The position numbers were made by a program, and so were the translations under genes. Below are positions 4,147 through 11,667 of a DNA stretch of 24,397 bases, one piece after another (positions within the stretch are counted from its first letter, which is position 1; every line of letters starts with the position of its first letter). A model generated the notes under the pieces. The model did no database searches. It was not told where the DNA came from and saw only the letters and a program-made list of their open reading frames with translations. This DNA comes from a virus. The stretch covers positions 1 to 24,397 of IMG/VR virus record IMGVR_UViG_3300025101_000181; one strand, written 5' to 3'.

Positions 4147-5039
4147 GTTGTTCCAAACTCATTATACCACTCATCATAGTACTTTGCAAGATATTTTCTA
4201 CCATAAACCAAGTCATCATCAGTCAAGTCTTCTAAATCTGAGTCATATTGGTCACGAAGGTTTTCATAGTGTGGTGCTTTTGTTCCCATCTCAGGATAAT
4301 AGCAGTTTGGCCATAGATTTTTGATGTTATATTGTAAAAAATTACTAAGTTTTGCAACTTGATCATTTTTCCCTCCCCATAAGTCCTCTGACACCACAGG
4401 TAATGTGCTGAACACACACTTGAGACGTTTATATCTGCTTACATATTCACAATTTTCGTCAAAATTACCTTTTTTTAGATAATCCCAGTAAAAATCTTTG
4501 GAAGTTTGGTATTTTTTACGTAAATTTTCGTCATTTTGGTATTTGTGAGATAATTCACTGTATAATCTGCGAACTGGATCACGAAAAATGATCAAAACTT
4601 TGATTTTAAAGTGTTTTTTCAATTCTGGAGCAATTTTTTGTAAAAAATCCAGTGGTAATTGAGCATTGCTGTTTGAAAAGTCGGCAACATACGAATATTC
4701 GTGTTTTACTCTCTCGTAATGCCGAGTATAATACTTGATATAAGTTTCTAGACTTGGTTTTTGATATAATTCGTGAATTTCGTCGAGATTTTGATGAAAT
4801 GCATATTTACTTTGTCTTCCCCACTCATATTTCCATACTGGACTCATAGAACCTCTTATATGATTCTCATAATCTGGTTTTCTCCATTCCCAAGCGTCTT
4901 CACTATATACATGATACAAGAGATGATCCTCTTTCTTCAATCCTACGTGAGCACACTTATTTGAGCACTGTAAAGTCATGTAAAGTGGACTTGTAGCACT
5001 CCAACCCGTGCCTGCACATATAATTAATGGAACTCTCAT
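4131..5039 (-). CDS. Sulfotransferase-like protein 1 (302 aa)
   Basis: PAPS-dependent sulfotransferase fold is inferred from an N-terminal strand and loop GTGWSATSPL (residues 10-19), in the place of the 5'-phosphosulfate loop, and FRDPVRRLYS (152-161), a good match to the 3'-phosphate-binding motif R-[ND]-P-x-x-R-x-x-S. The C-terminal part (YYPEMGTKAPHY, then an acidic stretch) is shared with the three plus-strand paralogues. I chose the ATG at 5039 because it aligns with the paralogues; an in-frame ATG at 5102 would add 21 unrelated residues lying antisense to the neighbour. The lysine normal in the PAPS loop is replaced by Trp13. The gene is divergent from paralogue 2 and their start codons share CATG. 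The substrate is unknown. Confidence 0.8.
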   Translation of the reverse strand: MRVPLIICAGTGWSATSPLYMTLQCSNKCAHVGLKKEDHLLYHVYSEDAWEWRKPDYENHIRGSMSPVWKYEWGRQSKYAFHQNLDEIHELYQKPSLETYIKYYTRHYERVKHEYSYVADFSNSNAQLPLDFLQKIAPELKKHFKIKVLIIFRDPVRRLYSELSHKYQNDENLRKKYQTSKDFYWDYLKKGNFDENCEYVSRYKRLKCVFSTLPVVSEDLWGGKNDQVAKLSNFLQYNIKNLWPNCYYPEMGTKAPHYENLRDQYDSDLEDLTDDDLVYGRKYLAKYYDEWYNEFGTTPWRC

Positions 5040-6000
5040 GAAACCAGTCTTATTATTGAATATTGGTACTTGTTTTTCTGCAACAACTCCTTTATGGTAC
5101 ACTTTATCATATGATAATATGTATGTTCACAATGGACATACCAAAGAACACCACTATCTTTATGCATTGTACGCAAAAAGAGAAAATTTACCAGAATACC
5201 AAGTAATAAAAGATGAATTGGTGGATAAAGGTAATAATATTAGTAAACAAAGGAATATATTTAACAAATTAGAGTATGAGGAGAAGATGCAGTCAAAGGA
5301 ATATAGAAAAACACATAAACCTATCGAATTTACCTCGTGGTCAAAGTATATTAAGTTTGATGGAAAAGATTTCTTTGAAAAAGACCTTACATTGCAAAGA
5401 TATATTGATTATCTCTTAGAACACTACAATTATATAAAAGATGACTTTGTTGGAGTTGCAGATTTCTCAAATAGTCTTGCAAAACTGCCAAAAGAATTTA
5501 TAAGTGAGATAAGCACTAAGTTATTGGAAAATTTTGATGTGAAGGTGACCATGATCTTCAGAGACCCTGTTAGGAGATTATTTTCTACTGCCAACAGAGT
5601 ATCTCAGTGCCAAGGTCATAGAGATCCTGTCAATATGATCAAAGTGTGGGTAAATGGTCAAATGGAGGAGAATGTTTACTATTCTAACATTTACAATAAC
5701 TGGTCTAGCGTATTTGGTAAAGAAAAAGTCCACATGATTGTAATGGAGGAGTTTTCGGCAGGTAAAATACAATCACTCTGTAAATTTTTAGATTTTCCAA
5801 TAGAAAAGATTCATCAAAATGTTTATTATCCAGATATGGGTGCAAATGCACCTCGTTATGAATATTTGGCAGATCAATGGCGATCTGATATAGTTTCGTT
5901 AGATGATGACCTGTATAAACATCTATATGAGCGTATGAGTTTTGTGTATGATGAATTTGAGGAAACTTTTGGTTATATACCCGAATCGTGGAAAAAGTAA
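5038..6000 (+). CDS. Sulfotransferase-like protein 2 (320 aa)
   Basis: Begins MKPVLLLNIGTCFSATTPL; the loop at residues 10-19 corresponds to the 5'-phosphosulfate loop with Phe13 where lysine is usual, and FRDPVRRLFS lies at 174-183 (3'-phosphate binding). ADFSNS near 140-147 and NVYYPDMG near the C-terminus are shared by the paralogues. An upstream in-frame ATG at 5008 is possible, but the start at 5038 aligns best with the other copies. A TATAAT at 5019-5024 without a good -35 box lies inside the divergent gene and would give a leader of only about seven bases. The next gene overlaps by 13 bp, so the two are probably co-translated. Expected role: transfer of sulfate from PAPS to a hydroxyl or amine; the acceptor is unknown. 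Confidence 0.8.
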   Translation: MKPVLLLNIGTCFSATTPLWYTLSYDNMYVHNGHTKEHHYLYALYAKRENLPEYQVIKDELVDKGNNISKQRNIFNKLEYEEKMQSKEYRKTHKPIEFTSWSKYIKFDGKDFFEKDLTLQRYIDYLLEHYNYIKDDFVGVADFSNSLAKLPKEFISEISTKLLENFDVKVTMIFRDPVRRLFSTANRVSQCQGHRDPVNMIKVWVNGQMEENVYYSNIYNNWSSVFGKEKVHMIVMEEFSAGKIQSLCKFLDFPIEKIHQNVYYPDMGANAPRYEYLADQWRSDIVSLDDDLYKHLYERMSFVYDEFEETFGYIPESWKK

Positions 6001-6944
6001 AACTCCTTTTGAACGTAGGAACTTGTTTTTCTGCAACATCTCCATTTCACTTCACAGTTTCACTTGATAACAAGTGTGTGTTCACTGGTCATAAAAAAGA
6101 AAGTGCATATCTTGTAAATTTGATGTATGAGAAACCAGATCGCTTTATTTCTGGTCATTTTGCACCTGTAAAAAGATCAAAACCAAATAATGTTCCTAAA
6201 GGGAGAAAACCAGACGAATTGACTCATAGGTCAAAATACATTGTTGGAAAGTGGACTGAAGAAGAGGAATCTCAGTTTTTTTATGAAAAAGTATCAATTG
6301 AAAACTATATTGCTTATTATTTAAAACATTGGGAGAACTGTAAAGATGATTATGAGTGGGTAGGTGATTTCTCTAATCATAATTCACTTTTGTCCATAAC
6401 ATTCATGCAATCCATCAAAGAGAAGTTGTTAGAGCACTTTGATGTCAAAATTACTATGCAATTTAGAGATCCAGTCAGAAGATTGTTTTCTATAGCAAAT
6501 GCACAAACAAATCCCAAACATCAAGGGTATTCTGGACAATATCCAAATATGACACCAATACAAGTGATGCATAAGTGGTTATCGGGTAGATTTGAGTCAC
6601 AAGCTTATTACTCTTCATTATACAGGAAATATTGTCAAGTATGGGGTGTAGAAAACGTACGAGCGATAGTAATGGAGGAATTGTGGAATCCTGATACGCA
6701 AAAACAAGAATTGGATCATTTGTCAGATTTTCTAGATTATAAATTGACAAAAGTGCATGAAAATGTGTATTATCCAGATATGGGCAACAATCCACCAAAA
6801 TACGATTATCTTATTGATCAGTGGTCATCTGACTGGAAGAATATAACAAATGATCAATATAGTGTCTGTGCAAAACTAATGAAGTCTGTATATGTTGATT
6901 TTCAAAAAGCATTTGGGTATCTACCAGAGGCATGGATGAAATGA
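5988..6944 (+). CDS. Sulfotransferase-like protein 3 (318 aa), GTG start
   Basis: Starts at a GTG inside the end of paralogue 2; this is the only start that preserves the conserved N-terminus (EKVKLLLNVGTCFSATSPF). The loop GTCFSATSPF is at residues 11-20 with Phe14 in the lysine position, and FRDPVRRLFS at 159-168. GDFSNH near 123-128, NVYYPDMGNNPPKY and a C-terminal FGYLPEAW complete the family pattern. It is closest to paralogue 2, which also has Phe in the loop, suggesting a recent tandem duplication. It ends in an ATGA overlap with paralogue 4. Confidence 0.8.
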   Translation: MEKVKLLLNVGTCFSATSPFHFTVSLDNKCVFTGHKKESAYLVNLMYEKPDRFISGHFAPVKRSKPNNVPKGRKPDELTHRSKYIVGKWTEEEESQFFYEKVSIENYIAYYLKHWENCKDDYEWVGDFSNHNSLLSITFMQSIKEKLLEHFDVKITMQFRDPVRRLFSIANAQTNPKHQGYSGQYPNMTPIQVMHKWLSGRFESQAYYSSLYRKYCQVWGVENVRAIVMEELWNPDTQKQELDHLSDFLDYKLTKVHENVYYPDMGNNPPKYDYLIDQWSSDWKNITNDQYSVCAKLMKSVYVDFQKAFGYLPEAWMK

Positions 6945-7852
6945 AACCTATATTGCATATTAATACAGGGGTAGGATGGTCTGCCACCAAACCTCTAGCA
7001 AAAACCTTTAAAGTGTCGGGATACTGTGATGTAGGTGAAACAACAGAGAATAATATGTTGTATTACCTATGGGAGAGAATGTATAAACCTGTTCATGCAA
7101 ATTATTACTGGCATACAGAACATAAGCACAGACGCAATAAAGAAGGTAAGACAATGAGTTTTGTAAGAAAAAATACGAACTTAGATTGGTATATTGAATA
7201 TATGAAAAGTTGTGTAAAAGACGGATATAAAGGCGTGAGCGATTTCTCAAATGCTAATAATGACTTACCAGCAAAATTTATAAAACAAATTGCACCAATA
7301 CTACAAGAAGTGTTTGATGTGCGTGTAACTATGATATGGAGACATCCAGTAAGAAGATCATACTCACAAATATCAAATTACTATAGGAACTATACTGATA
7401 ACGATAACGCTCCAAGAGAGTGGAAGATAAGAGACCCAAAGAAAGCGAATGAATGGGAAAAGATAAAGAATGAATATCCTGATAGCATTTCATACTGGAA
7501 AAGTCAACTTGACAAACCATTACGTTTTTTTATTCCTGATTATGCTTCTGTATTTGAGACATGGAGTGTATTTGATAAAATTTATCCTGTAATTATGGAA
7601 GAAGCATGGGAAGATCCCACAGAACTATCAAATTTCATCGGTCATAAAATTGATGAAATGCTTCCTAATGTATATTACCCAGAGAGAGGAACAAAAGGTC
7701 CTAGATTTAAACATCTAAAACATCAATGGAATAGTGATATGCAAGATTTATCATCTGATGACTTGCAAGAAGGTAGACAGAAGTTAGATTGGATCTATAA
7801 AAATTTCAATAAAAAATTTGGATATATACCTTATCAATGGGAATCACTATGA
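6941..7852 (+). CDS. Sulfotransferase-like protein 4 (303 aa)
   Basis: The ATG at 6941 forms an ATGA overlap with the preceding stop and gives MKPILHINTG, which matches paralogue 2 (MKPVLLLNIG); an in-frame ATG at 6932 would add three residues. The PAPS-loop equivalent GVGWSATKPL is at residues 10-19 (Trp13), and WRHPVRRSYS at 133-142 replaces FRDPVRR, with His in place of Asp. SDFSNANNDLP and NVYYPERGTKGPRF are shared. The Trp in the loop and the TKGP/TKAP segment link it to paralogue 1 rather than to 2 and 3. It is translationally coupled to the next small gene by another ATGA. Confidence 0.8.
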   Translation: MKPILHINTGVGWSATKPLAKTFKVSGYCDVGETTENNMLYYLWERMYKPVHANYYWHTEHKHRRNKEGKTMSFVRKNTNLDWYIEYMKSCVKDGYKGVSDFSNANNDLPAKFIKQIAPILQEVFDVRVTMIWRHPVRRSYSQISNYYRNYTDNDNAPREWKIRDPKKANEWEKIKNEYPDSISYWKSQLDKPLRFFIPDYASVFETWSVFDKIYPVIMEEAWEDPTELSNFIGHKIDEMLPNVYYPERGTKGPRFKHLKHQWNSDMQDLSSDDLQEGRQKLDWIYKNFNKKFGYIPYQWESL

Positions 7853-7941
7853 AAAGATTATGGGAATGGATTGTAGGTGAATACAAATTATGGAAATTGC
7901 GTCGTCAAGATCCATATATTTACGAAGAAGATGACGATTAA
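7849..7941 (+). CDS. 30-aa peptide, ATGA-coupled
   Basis: The ATG overlaps the stop of sulfotransferase-like gene 4 (ATGA) and the frame ends at the TAA at 7939-7941, inside the start of the next gene. The peptide has an N-terminal amphipathic helix rich in Trp and Lys/Arg (MKRLWEWIVGEYKLWKLRR) followed by QDPYIYEE and a run of Asp. I recall similar small cyanophage peptides ending in a QDPFIYE-like motif, but no known function. The overlap at both ends argues that it is a real, co-translated gene. The helix could lie on a membrane or bind a partner. Confidence 0.65.
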   Translation: MKRLWEWIVGEYKLWKLRRQDPYIYEEDDD

Positions 7942-8962
7942 CTATTGGGCAACACCCAATATGGGTAAGATGCACATGATGCACCTTATTGAGGTCAATA
8001 AACAATCATACACAAAAAACAAATACCCATACTATTTTTACAAGCAATGGGAAGATCCTACCGACTACAAGAAAAGAGTTGAGAAAACATTCGTAGTTAG
8101 AAGAGGACAATCAACGGTTGAAGGACCGATAAAAATCAAGACTACATTTGGAGAAACCTCAGAGGTAAGGTGTAAGGAATTACATCCTTACTTGAAAGAG
8201 GTCGGTAAAATTGACAATGGTCTTACAATTGAAAAAATTCATTCAAACACGCTTCAAGTGGGTGGGGATTTGATGAAGTCTTATTTTGGAAATTTTGAGC
8301 AGAGAAAACCTCCAGATGTCTTGATGAAAGACAAGGATCCTGTAGAAGTGTTTTTTACTAATAAATGGTTTTGCGATTTACAAAAACACTTTCCAGTATC
8401 ACCCTCACCAAATTATCTTGGGACATTTTTAGAACCATATCTCAGTAATAATATAAAATGTATTGCATCTGTCATAGATGAACTATGTGATGTTGATGTA
8501 ATTTTTGAACCTTTTACTATGATGGGAAGATATATGACTGGCACTCTATCTCATCCAATTGAATATGAAACTGAAACTGAAAAATATGTTTTGAAGATAT
8601 ACAAATCAAGAAAGAACGTGATACCCTACAAAGAGGATTTAATTGACTGCTTTGCCAGTAAACTGACGAGATGGCATGGTGGACAAGGCACTATATGGGA
8701 CTATCTCGATAAAGTTGTTAGAAACCTGAGGAGAATAGAAGTGTACTTCCAGAAAAAAGGATTAGAACCTGTATATTTCAATATGGATAGAGATGACTAT
8801 AAGGAGACGTTTGGTTTTACGAACGATAGTTTACCACGAACCTATACCCATCCTGGCAATTATCCTGAACGTAAAAAATATGAACAAATAGCGAAAGAGT
8901 ATGTTATGATGAGGAATATGAAAGACATGAGGAGAAGAGGCAAAATACATGATTGGATTTAG
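7931..8962 (+). CDS. Hypothetical protein (343 aa)
   Basis: I do not recognise this protein. I choose the ATG at 7931, which overlaps the end of the 30-residue gene by 11 bp; an in-frame ATG at 7877 would add 18 residues lying wholly within that gene. The product is basic, rich in Lys, Tyr and aromatic residues, without signal peptide or transmembrane segment. Visible features are a Met-rich N-terminal stretch (NMGKMHMMHLI, about residues 9-19), CDVDVIFEPF in the middle, TRWHGGQGTIWDYL at about 238-251, and a basic C-terminal helix. The C-terminal YPERKKYEQIAKEY is faintly like the ends of some sulfotransferases, but no PAPS motif is seen. It overlaps the carbamoyltransferase gene by 14 bp, so it probably acts in the same pathway. 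Confidence 0.75.
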   Translation: MTINYWATPNMGKMHMMHLIEVNKQSYTKNKYPYYFYKQWEDPTDYKKRVEKTFVVRRGQSTVEGPIKIKTTFGETSEVRCKELHPYLKEVGKIDNGLTIEKIHSNTLQVGGDLMKSYFGNFEQRKPPDVLMKDKDPVEVFFTNKWFCDLQKHFPVSPSPNYLGTFLEPYLSNNIKCIASVIDELCDVDVIFEPFTMMGRYMTGTLSHPIEYETETEKYVLKIYKSRKNVIPYKEDLIDCFASKLTRWHGGQGTIWDYLDKVVRNLRRIEVYFQKKGLEPVYFNMDRDDYKETFGFTNDSLPRTYTHPGNYPERKKYEQIAKEYVMMRNMKDMRRRGKIHDWI

Positions 8963-10328
8963 TGAAGGTTTTCATGACGCTGCTGTCGCAGTCATCAACG
9001 ATGGAACTATTTGTTATGCAGCACATTCAGAAAGATATTCTAAGAGAAAGCACGATAAACACCTAGACATCACTGCTGCGTCTACAGCACAGTTATTATG
9101 TCATGATGGTACGATAGCATTTTATGAAAGACCGCTACTAAAGAGAACAAGACAGTTCTTTGCAGGTCAGAAATCTTGGTATAGACATAGACACCTGTCA
9201 CTCAAACCAACTGAGTATCACAGTCATCACAAATCCCATGCAGCAGCAGCGTTTCAGACATCACCATTTGATGAAGCAGCGATAGTTGTTGTTGATAGTA
9301 TAGGAGAATGGGATACTACATCTATATGGACTGCGGAGTATGGAGATTATGGAAAGGCGGTATATAAGAAGAGATGGTCGCAGTGGTATCCGCATTCTAT
9401 AGGTTTGTGGTACTCTGCACTCACGAAGTGGGCGGGATTGCGTCCTCTAGATGAAGAGTATATCTTTATGGGTATGGCAGCGTATGGTAATCCTGTGCAT
9501 ATGAATGTGGTAGAGAGACAATTGCATAAGAATAATCACAAGGGAGCAAGGATAGGTGACTATGATAAGTGTGATATTGCAAAGAGTGCAGAAAGAATAC
9601 TTCAATTAGAACTCAACAACATATTTGCAAGAGCATCAACATACAGTAAGAATATCTGTTATGGTGGCGGTGTTGCCTTGAATTGCGTTGTGAACACAGG
9701 TTTGAGGGAAATGTACAACCTTTGGATTATGCCTTGTCCTGGTGACGCAGGGGGTGCTCTGGGAGCAGCATGTCTTGCTTATGGTGGCAAGGTTGATTTC
9801 AGTCCATACCTAGGATATAATATACAGAAGTTATGTGATCCAAGGAGAGTTGTAGATGAACTCCTCAAAAAAAGAGTCGTGGGGGTTGCAAATGGCCGTG
9901 CTGAGTTTGGTCCTCGTGCTTTGGGTAATAGAAGTTTACTGGCGGATCCAAGGCAAGCTAGCACAAAAGACTTAGTAAATGAAATCAAACGGAGAGACAA
10001 ATTCAGACCCTTTGCCCCTGCGGTTTTGGAGGAGCATTGTCAGGACTACTTTGATATGCCTTCCTCATCGAGATACATGTCCTATGTCTATAAGTGTAAG
10101 CAACCAAAGGCGATACCTGCTTGTGTACACGTCGATAATAGTGCGAGAGTACAAACGGTTCCTAAAGAATCAGTAAGCATCTTGAGACCGATTTTAGAGG
10201 CATGGTACGCTCGTACTGGTTGTCCTGTATTATTGAATACATCCTTAAACATCAAAGGTAAACCCATGGTCAATACCATAGGAGATGCAATGCAATTTTC
10301 GCATAAGTATGGTGTCACTGTATTATAG
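8949..10328 (+). CDS. Carbamoyltransferase, NodU/CmcH family
   Basis: Carbamoyltransferases of this family move a carbamoyl group from carbamoyl phosphate to a hydroxyl of a sugar or small molecule through an ATP-dependent carbamoyl-adenylate. N-terminal motifs: GFHDAAVAV (7-15), SERYSKRKHD (27-36), HHKSHAAAAF (93-102, the histidine-rich metal and active-site region). Then GLWYSALTKWAGL, MGMAAYGNP, GGGVALN (239-245) and PGDAGGALGAA (264-274). The C-terminal YrdC-like domain begins near 310 with GRAEFGPRALGNRSLLADPR (316-335) and KFRPFAPAVL (351-360). At 459 residues it is shorter than the usual bacterial enzymes, mostly by compact linkers; all key motifs are present. A GAGG Shine-Dalgarno sequence lies 8 bp before the ATG, within the previous gene. 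Similar genes are known from cyanophages. Confidence 0.93.
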   Translation: MIGFSEGFHDAAVAVINDGTICYAAHSERYSKRKHDKHLDITAASTAQLLCHDGTIAFYERPLLKRTRQFFAGQKSWYRHRHLSLKPTEYHSHHKSHAAAAFQTSPFDEAAIVVVDSIGEWDTTSIWTAEYGDYGKAVYKKRWSQWYPHSIGLWYSALTKWAGLRPLDEEYIFMGMAAYGNPVHMNVVERQLHKNNHKGARIGDYDKCDIAKSAERILQLELNNIFARASTYSKNICYGGGVALNCVVNTGLREMYNLWIMPCPGDAGGALGAACLAYGGKVDFSPYLGYNIQKLCDPRRVVDELLKKRVVGVANGRAEFGPRALGNRSLLADPRQASTKDLVNEIKRRDKFRPFAPAVLEEHCQDYFDMPSSSRYMSYVYKCKQPKAIPACVHVDNSARVQTVPKESVSILRPILEAWYARTGCPVLLNTSLNIKGKPMVNTIGDAMQFSHKYGVTVL

Positions 10329-10331
10329 AGT

Positions 10332-10994
10332 ATGACTGCCCCAACTTTATTAGATCTCTTATACATCAAAAGAAATTACTTGAGTAGAGATCAATGTAAT
10401 TTGATTATCAATGATTTTGAATCAAATCCTTCTAAACCCCATAGAGAACGTGCTCCTCATGCATTTAAGAATACAGAGGTATATTCTACTTACTTTCAAA
10501 AAGATCCCCAAATGGGAACTGATAGTTTCTCACTAATTCATAGTACTGTTGAAAAGATAATAAACGAGTATCATGATTATCTCGATACATTCAATGCTTT
10601 CAATGTCTTGAGAAGATGCACTATGCTTTATCCTCATAGGTATCGTATTTTGAAATATGAGAAAGGTGCGTGGATTCATCCTCATACGGATCATGACACA
10701 GGTATCTACGGTAGTTGTACTCTCAATCTAAACGAGGAGTATGAGGGTGGTGACTTTTCTTTCTGGGGTGGTAGACACAAAGTCAAACTTGGTATTGGTG
10801 ATGTAATGATTTGGCCAGCAGATTATTTTTGGGTTCATGAAGTAGAAGAAATAACAAAAGGCACTAGGTACTCTGCAAATACATTTTTGTGCAGAAACCC
10901 ATATGATATGCCAAAAGAAATTAAATACAATGTCAAGCAGGTTGAGTATCAACCTTTTTGGCAGGCAAAAAAATCCCAACGAGGTAAAAAGTGA
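10332..10994 (+). CDS. 2-oxoglutarate/Fe(II)-dependent oxygenase, prolyl 4-hydroxylase type
   Basis: A 220-residue protein with the double-stranded beta-helix signature: HTD at residues 118-120 (iron-binding His and Asp), distal His169 in WVHEV, and Arg179 in GTRYS, ten residues later, to bind the 2-oxoglutarate carboxylate. EGGDFSFWGG near 138-147 and the GDVMIWPA strand near 156-163 are typical of prolyl-4-hydroxylase-like phage enzymes, which are frequent in T4-like cyanophages. It should hydroxylate a protein side chain or small molecule. It starts 3 bp after the carbamoyltransferase stop and overlaps the next gene as TGATG. The C-terminal tail is lysine-rich. Confidence 0.9.
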   Translation: MTAPTLLDLLYIKRNYLSRDQCNLIINDFESNPSKPHRERAPHAFKNTEVYSTYFQKDPQMGTDSFSLIHSTVEKIINEYHDYLDTFNAFNVLRRCTMLYPHRYRILKYEKGAWIHPHTDHDTGIYGSCTLNLNEEYEGGDFSFWGGRHKVKLGIGDVMIWPADYFWVHEVEEITKGTRYSANTFLCRNPYDMPKEIKYNVKQVEYQPFWQAKKSQRGKK

Positions 10995-11635
10995 TGTCGA
11001 TGTGTTTTAGTGGGTGTAGTATCACATGGGGTGATGAGTTGCATGATAGGTTGAATGAGAGATTTAGCACTCTTGTTTCCAATCACTATGGATGTCAACA
11101 TCTCAATATCGGACAATGTGGTGTGAGTAATGATTTCATAGTAAGAAATACAATTAAGTATCTGCAAAGTAATAAACCAGATATAGTTGTCATGCAATAT
11201 ACTGTTCATTCTAGATTAGAGTATTTCATCAATCAAACCACAGAGAAGTGGACACCACAGAGAGCAAACAGCACGAAGAGAAGTAGAGCATACTATTTGT
11301 CAGTGCATAATGAGATCTTTGCAGCAGAGAACATGTGGAAGAATATATTCTTGTTTGAATCATACTGCAAGAGTGTAGGTCAGAAGTATGTTTCATTGAT
11401 GGCAGATCACTTTGAACGTGTCATTATAAAACCTGAGAGATTCTATAACGGATATTATGGAAATTGGAGAAGTATGTGTAAAGATAGACAACCCTCTTTC
11501 ATACAATCTGAGTTATTAGGAATGGACAAGATAAACCCGCAAAATTACGCTCAAGGTTTCGGTGGTGGTCATCCAAGTGCGGAGGGGCATAAAGTAATCG
11601 CAAATAAAATCATTGAGTTGATAGACGCTATATAA
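10994..11635 (+). CDS. SGNH/GDSL-hydrolase-like protein, second copy (213 aa)
   Basis: Paralogue of the protein at 3479-4126: GCSITWGDEL at 7-16 (Ser9 candidate nucleophile), SND at 45-47 followed by IVRN, a conserved VVMQYTVHSRLEYF strand and loop, and GGGHPSAEGHKVIA with His193 and His199 at the same positions as in the first copy. The usual Asp of DxxH is again absent (Gly190). GAGG at 10981-10984 is spaced 9 bp from the ATG at 10994; a GTG at 10991 is in frame one codon earlier. The TGATG overlap couples it to the oxygenase. The probable activity is ester hydrolysis or acyl transfer on a glycan; the sequence cannot distinguish active from inactive. Confidence 0.75.
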   Translation: MSMCFSGCSITWGDELHDRLNERFSTLVSNHYGCQHLNIGQCGVSNDFIVRNTIKYLQSNKPDIVVMQYTVHSRLEYFINQTTEKWTPQRANSTKRSRAYYLSVHNEIFAAENMWKNIFLFESYCKSVGQKYVSLMADHFERVIIKPERFYNGYYGNWRSMCKDRQPSFIQSELLGMDKINPQNYAQGFGGGHPSAEGHKVIANKIIELIDAI

Positions 11636-11646
11636 AGTGTTATAAT
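11618..11646 (+). promoter_or_regulatory. Sigma70-type promoter TTGATA-N17-TATAAT
   Basis: The -35 box (11618-11623, 5/6 match) lies in the end of the SGNH-like gene, the spacer is 17 bp and the -10 box (11641-11646) is perfect. Expected start is about 15 nt before the ATG of the glycosyltransferase gene at 11668, so that gene probably has its own early or middle transcription. Confidence 0.65.
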
Positions 11647-11667
11647 GAATATGACTGAACTCTAATT

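Noticed and set aside
3040-5102. N-terminal extensions: TTG at 3041 for the 284-residue protein, ATG at 5102 and 5008 for the divergent sulfotransferase-like proteins
   Set aside because: The shorter starts have a purine-rich upstream sequence (3014) or align with the paralogues (5039 and 5038); the extensions are antisense to neighbouring coding sequence or overlap the preceding gene.
7877-7930. Upstream ATG for the 343-residue protein
   Set aside because: The extra 18 codons lie wholly within the 30-residue gene in another frame; the ATG at 7931 fits the overlap pattern of the operon.
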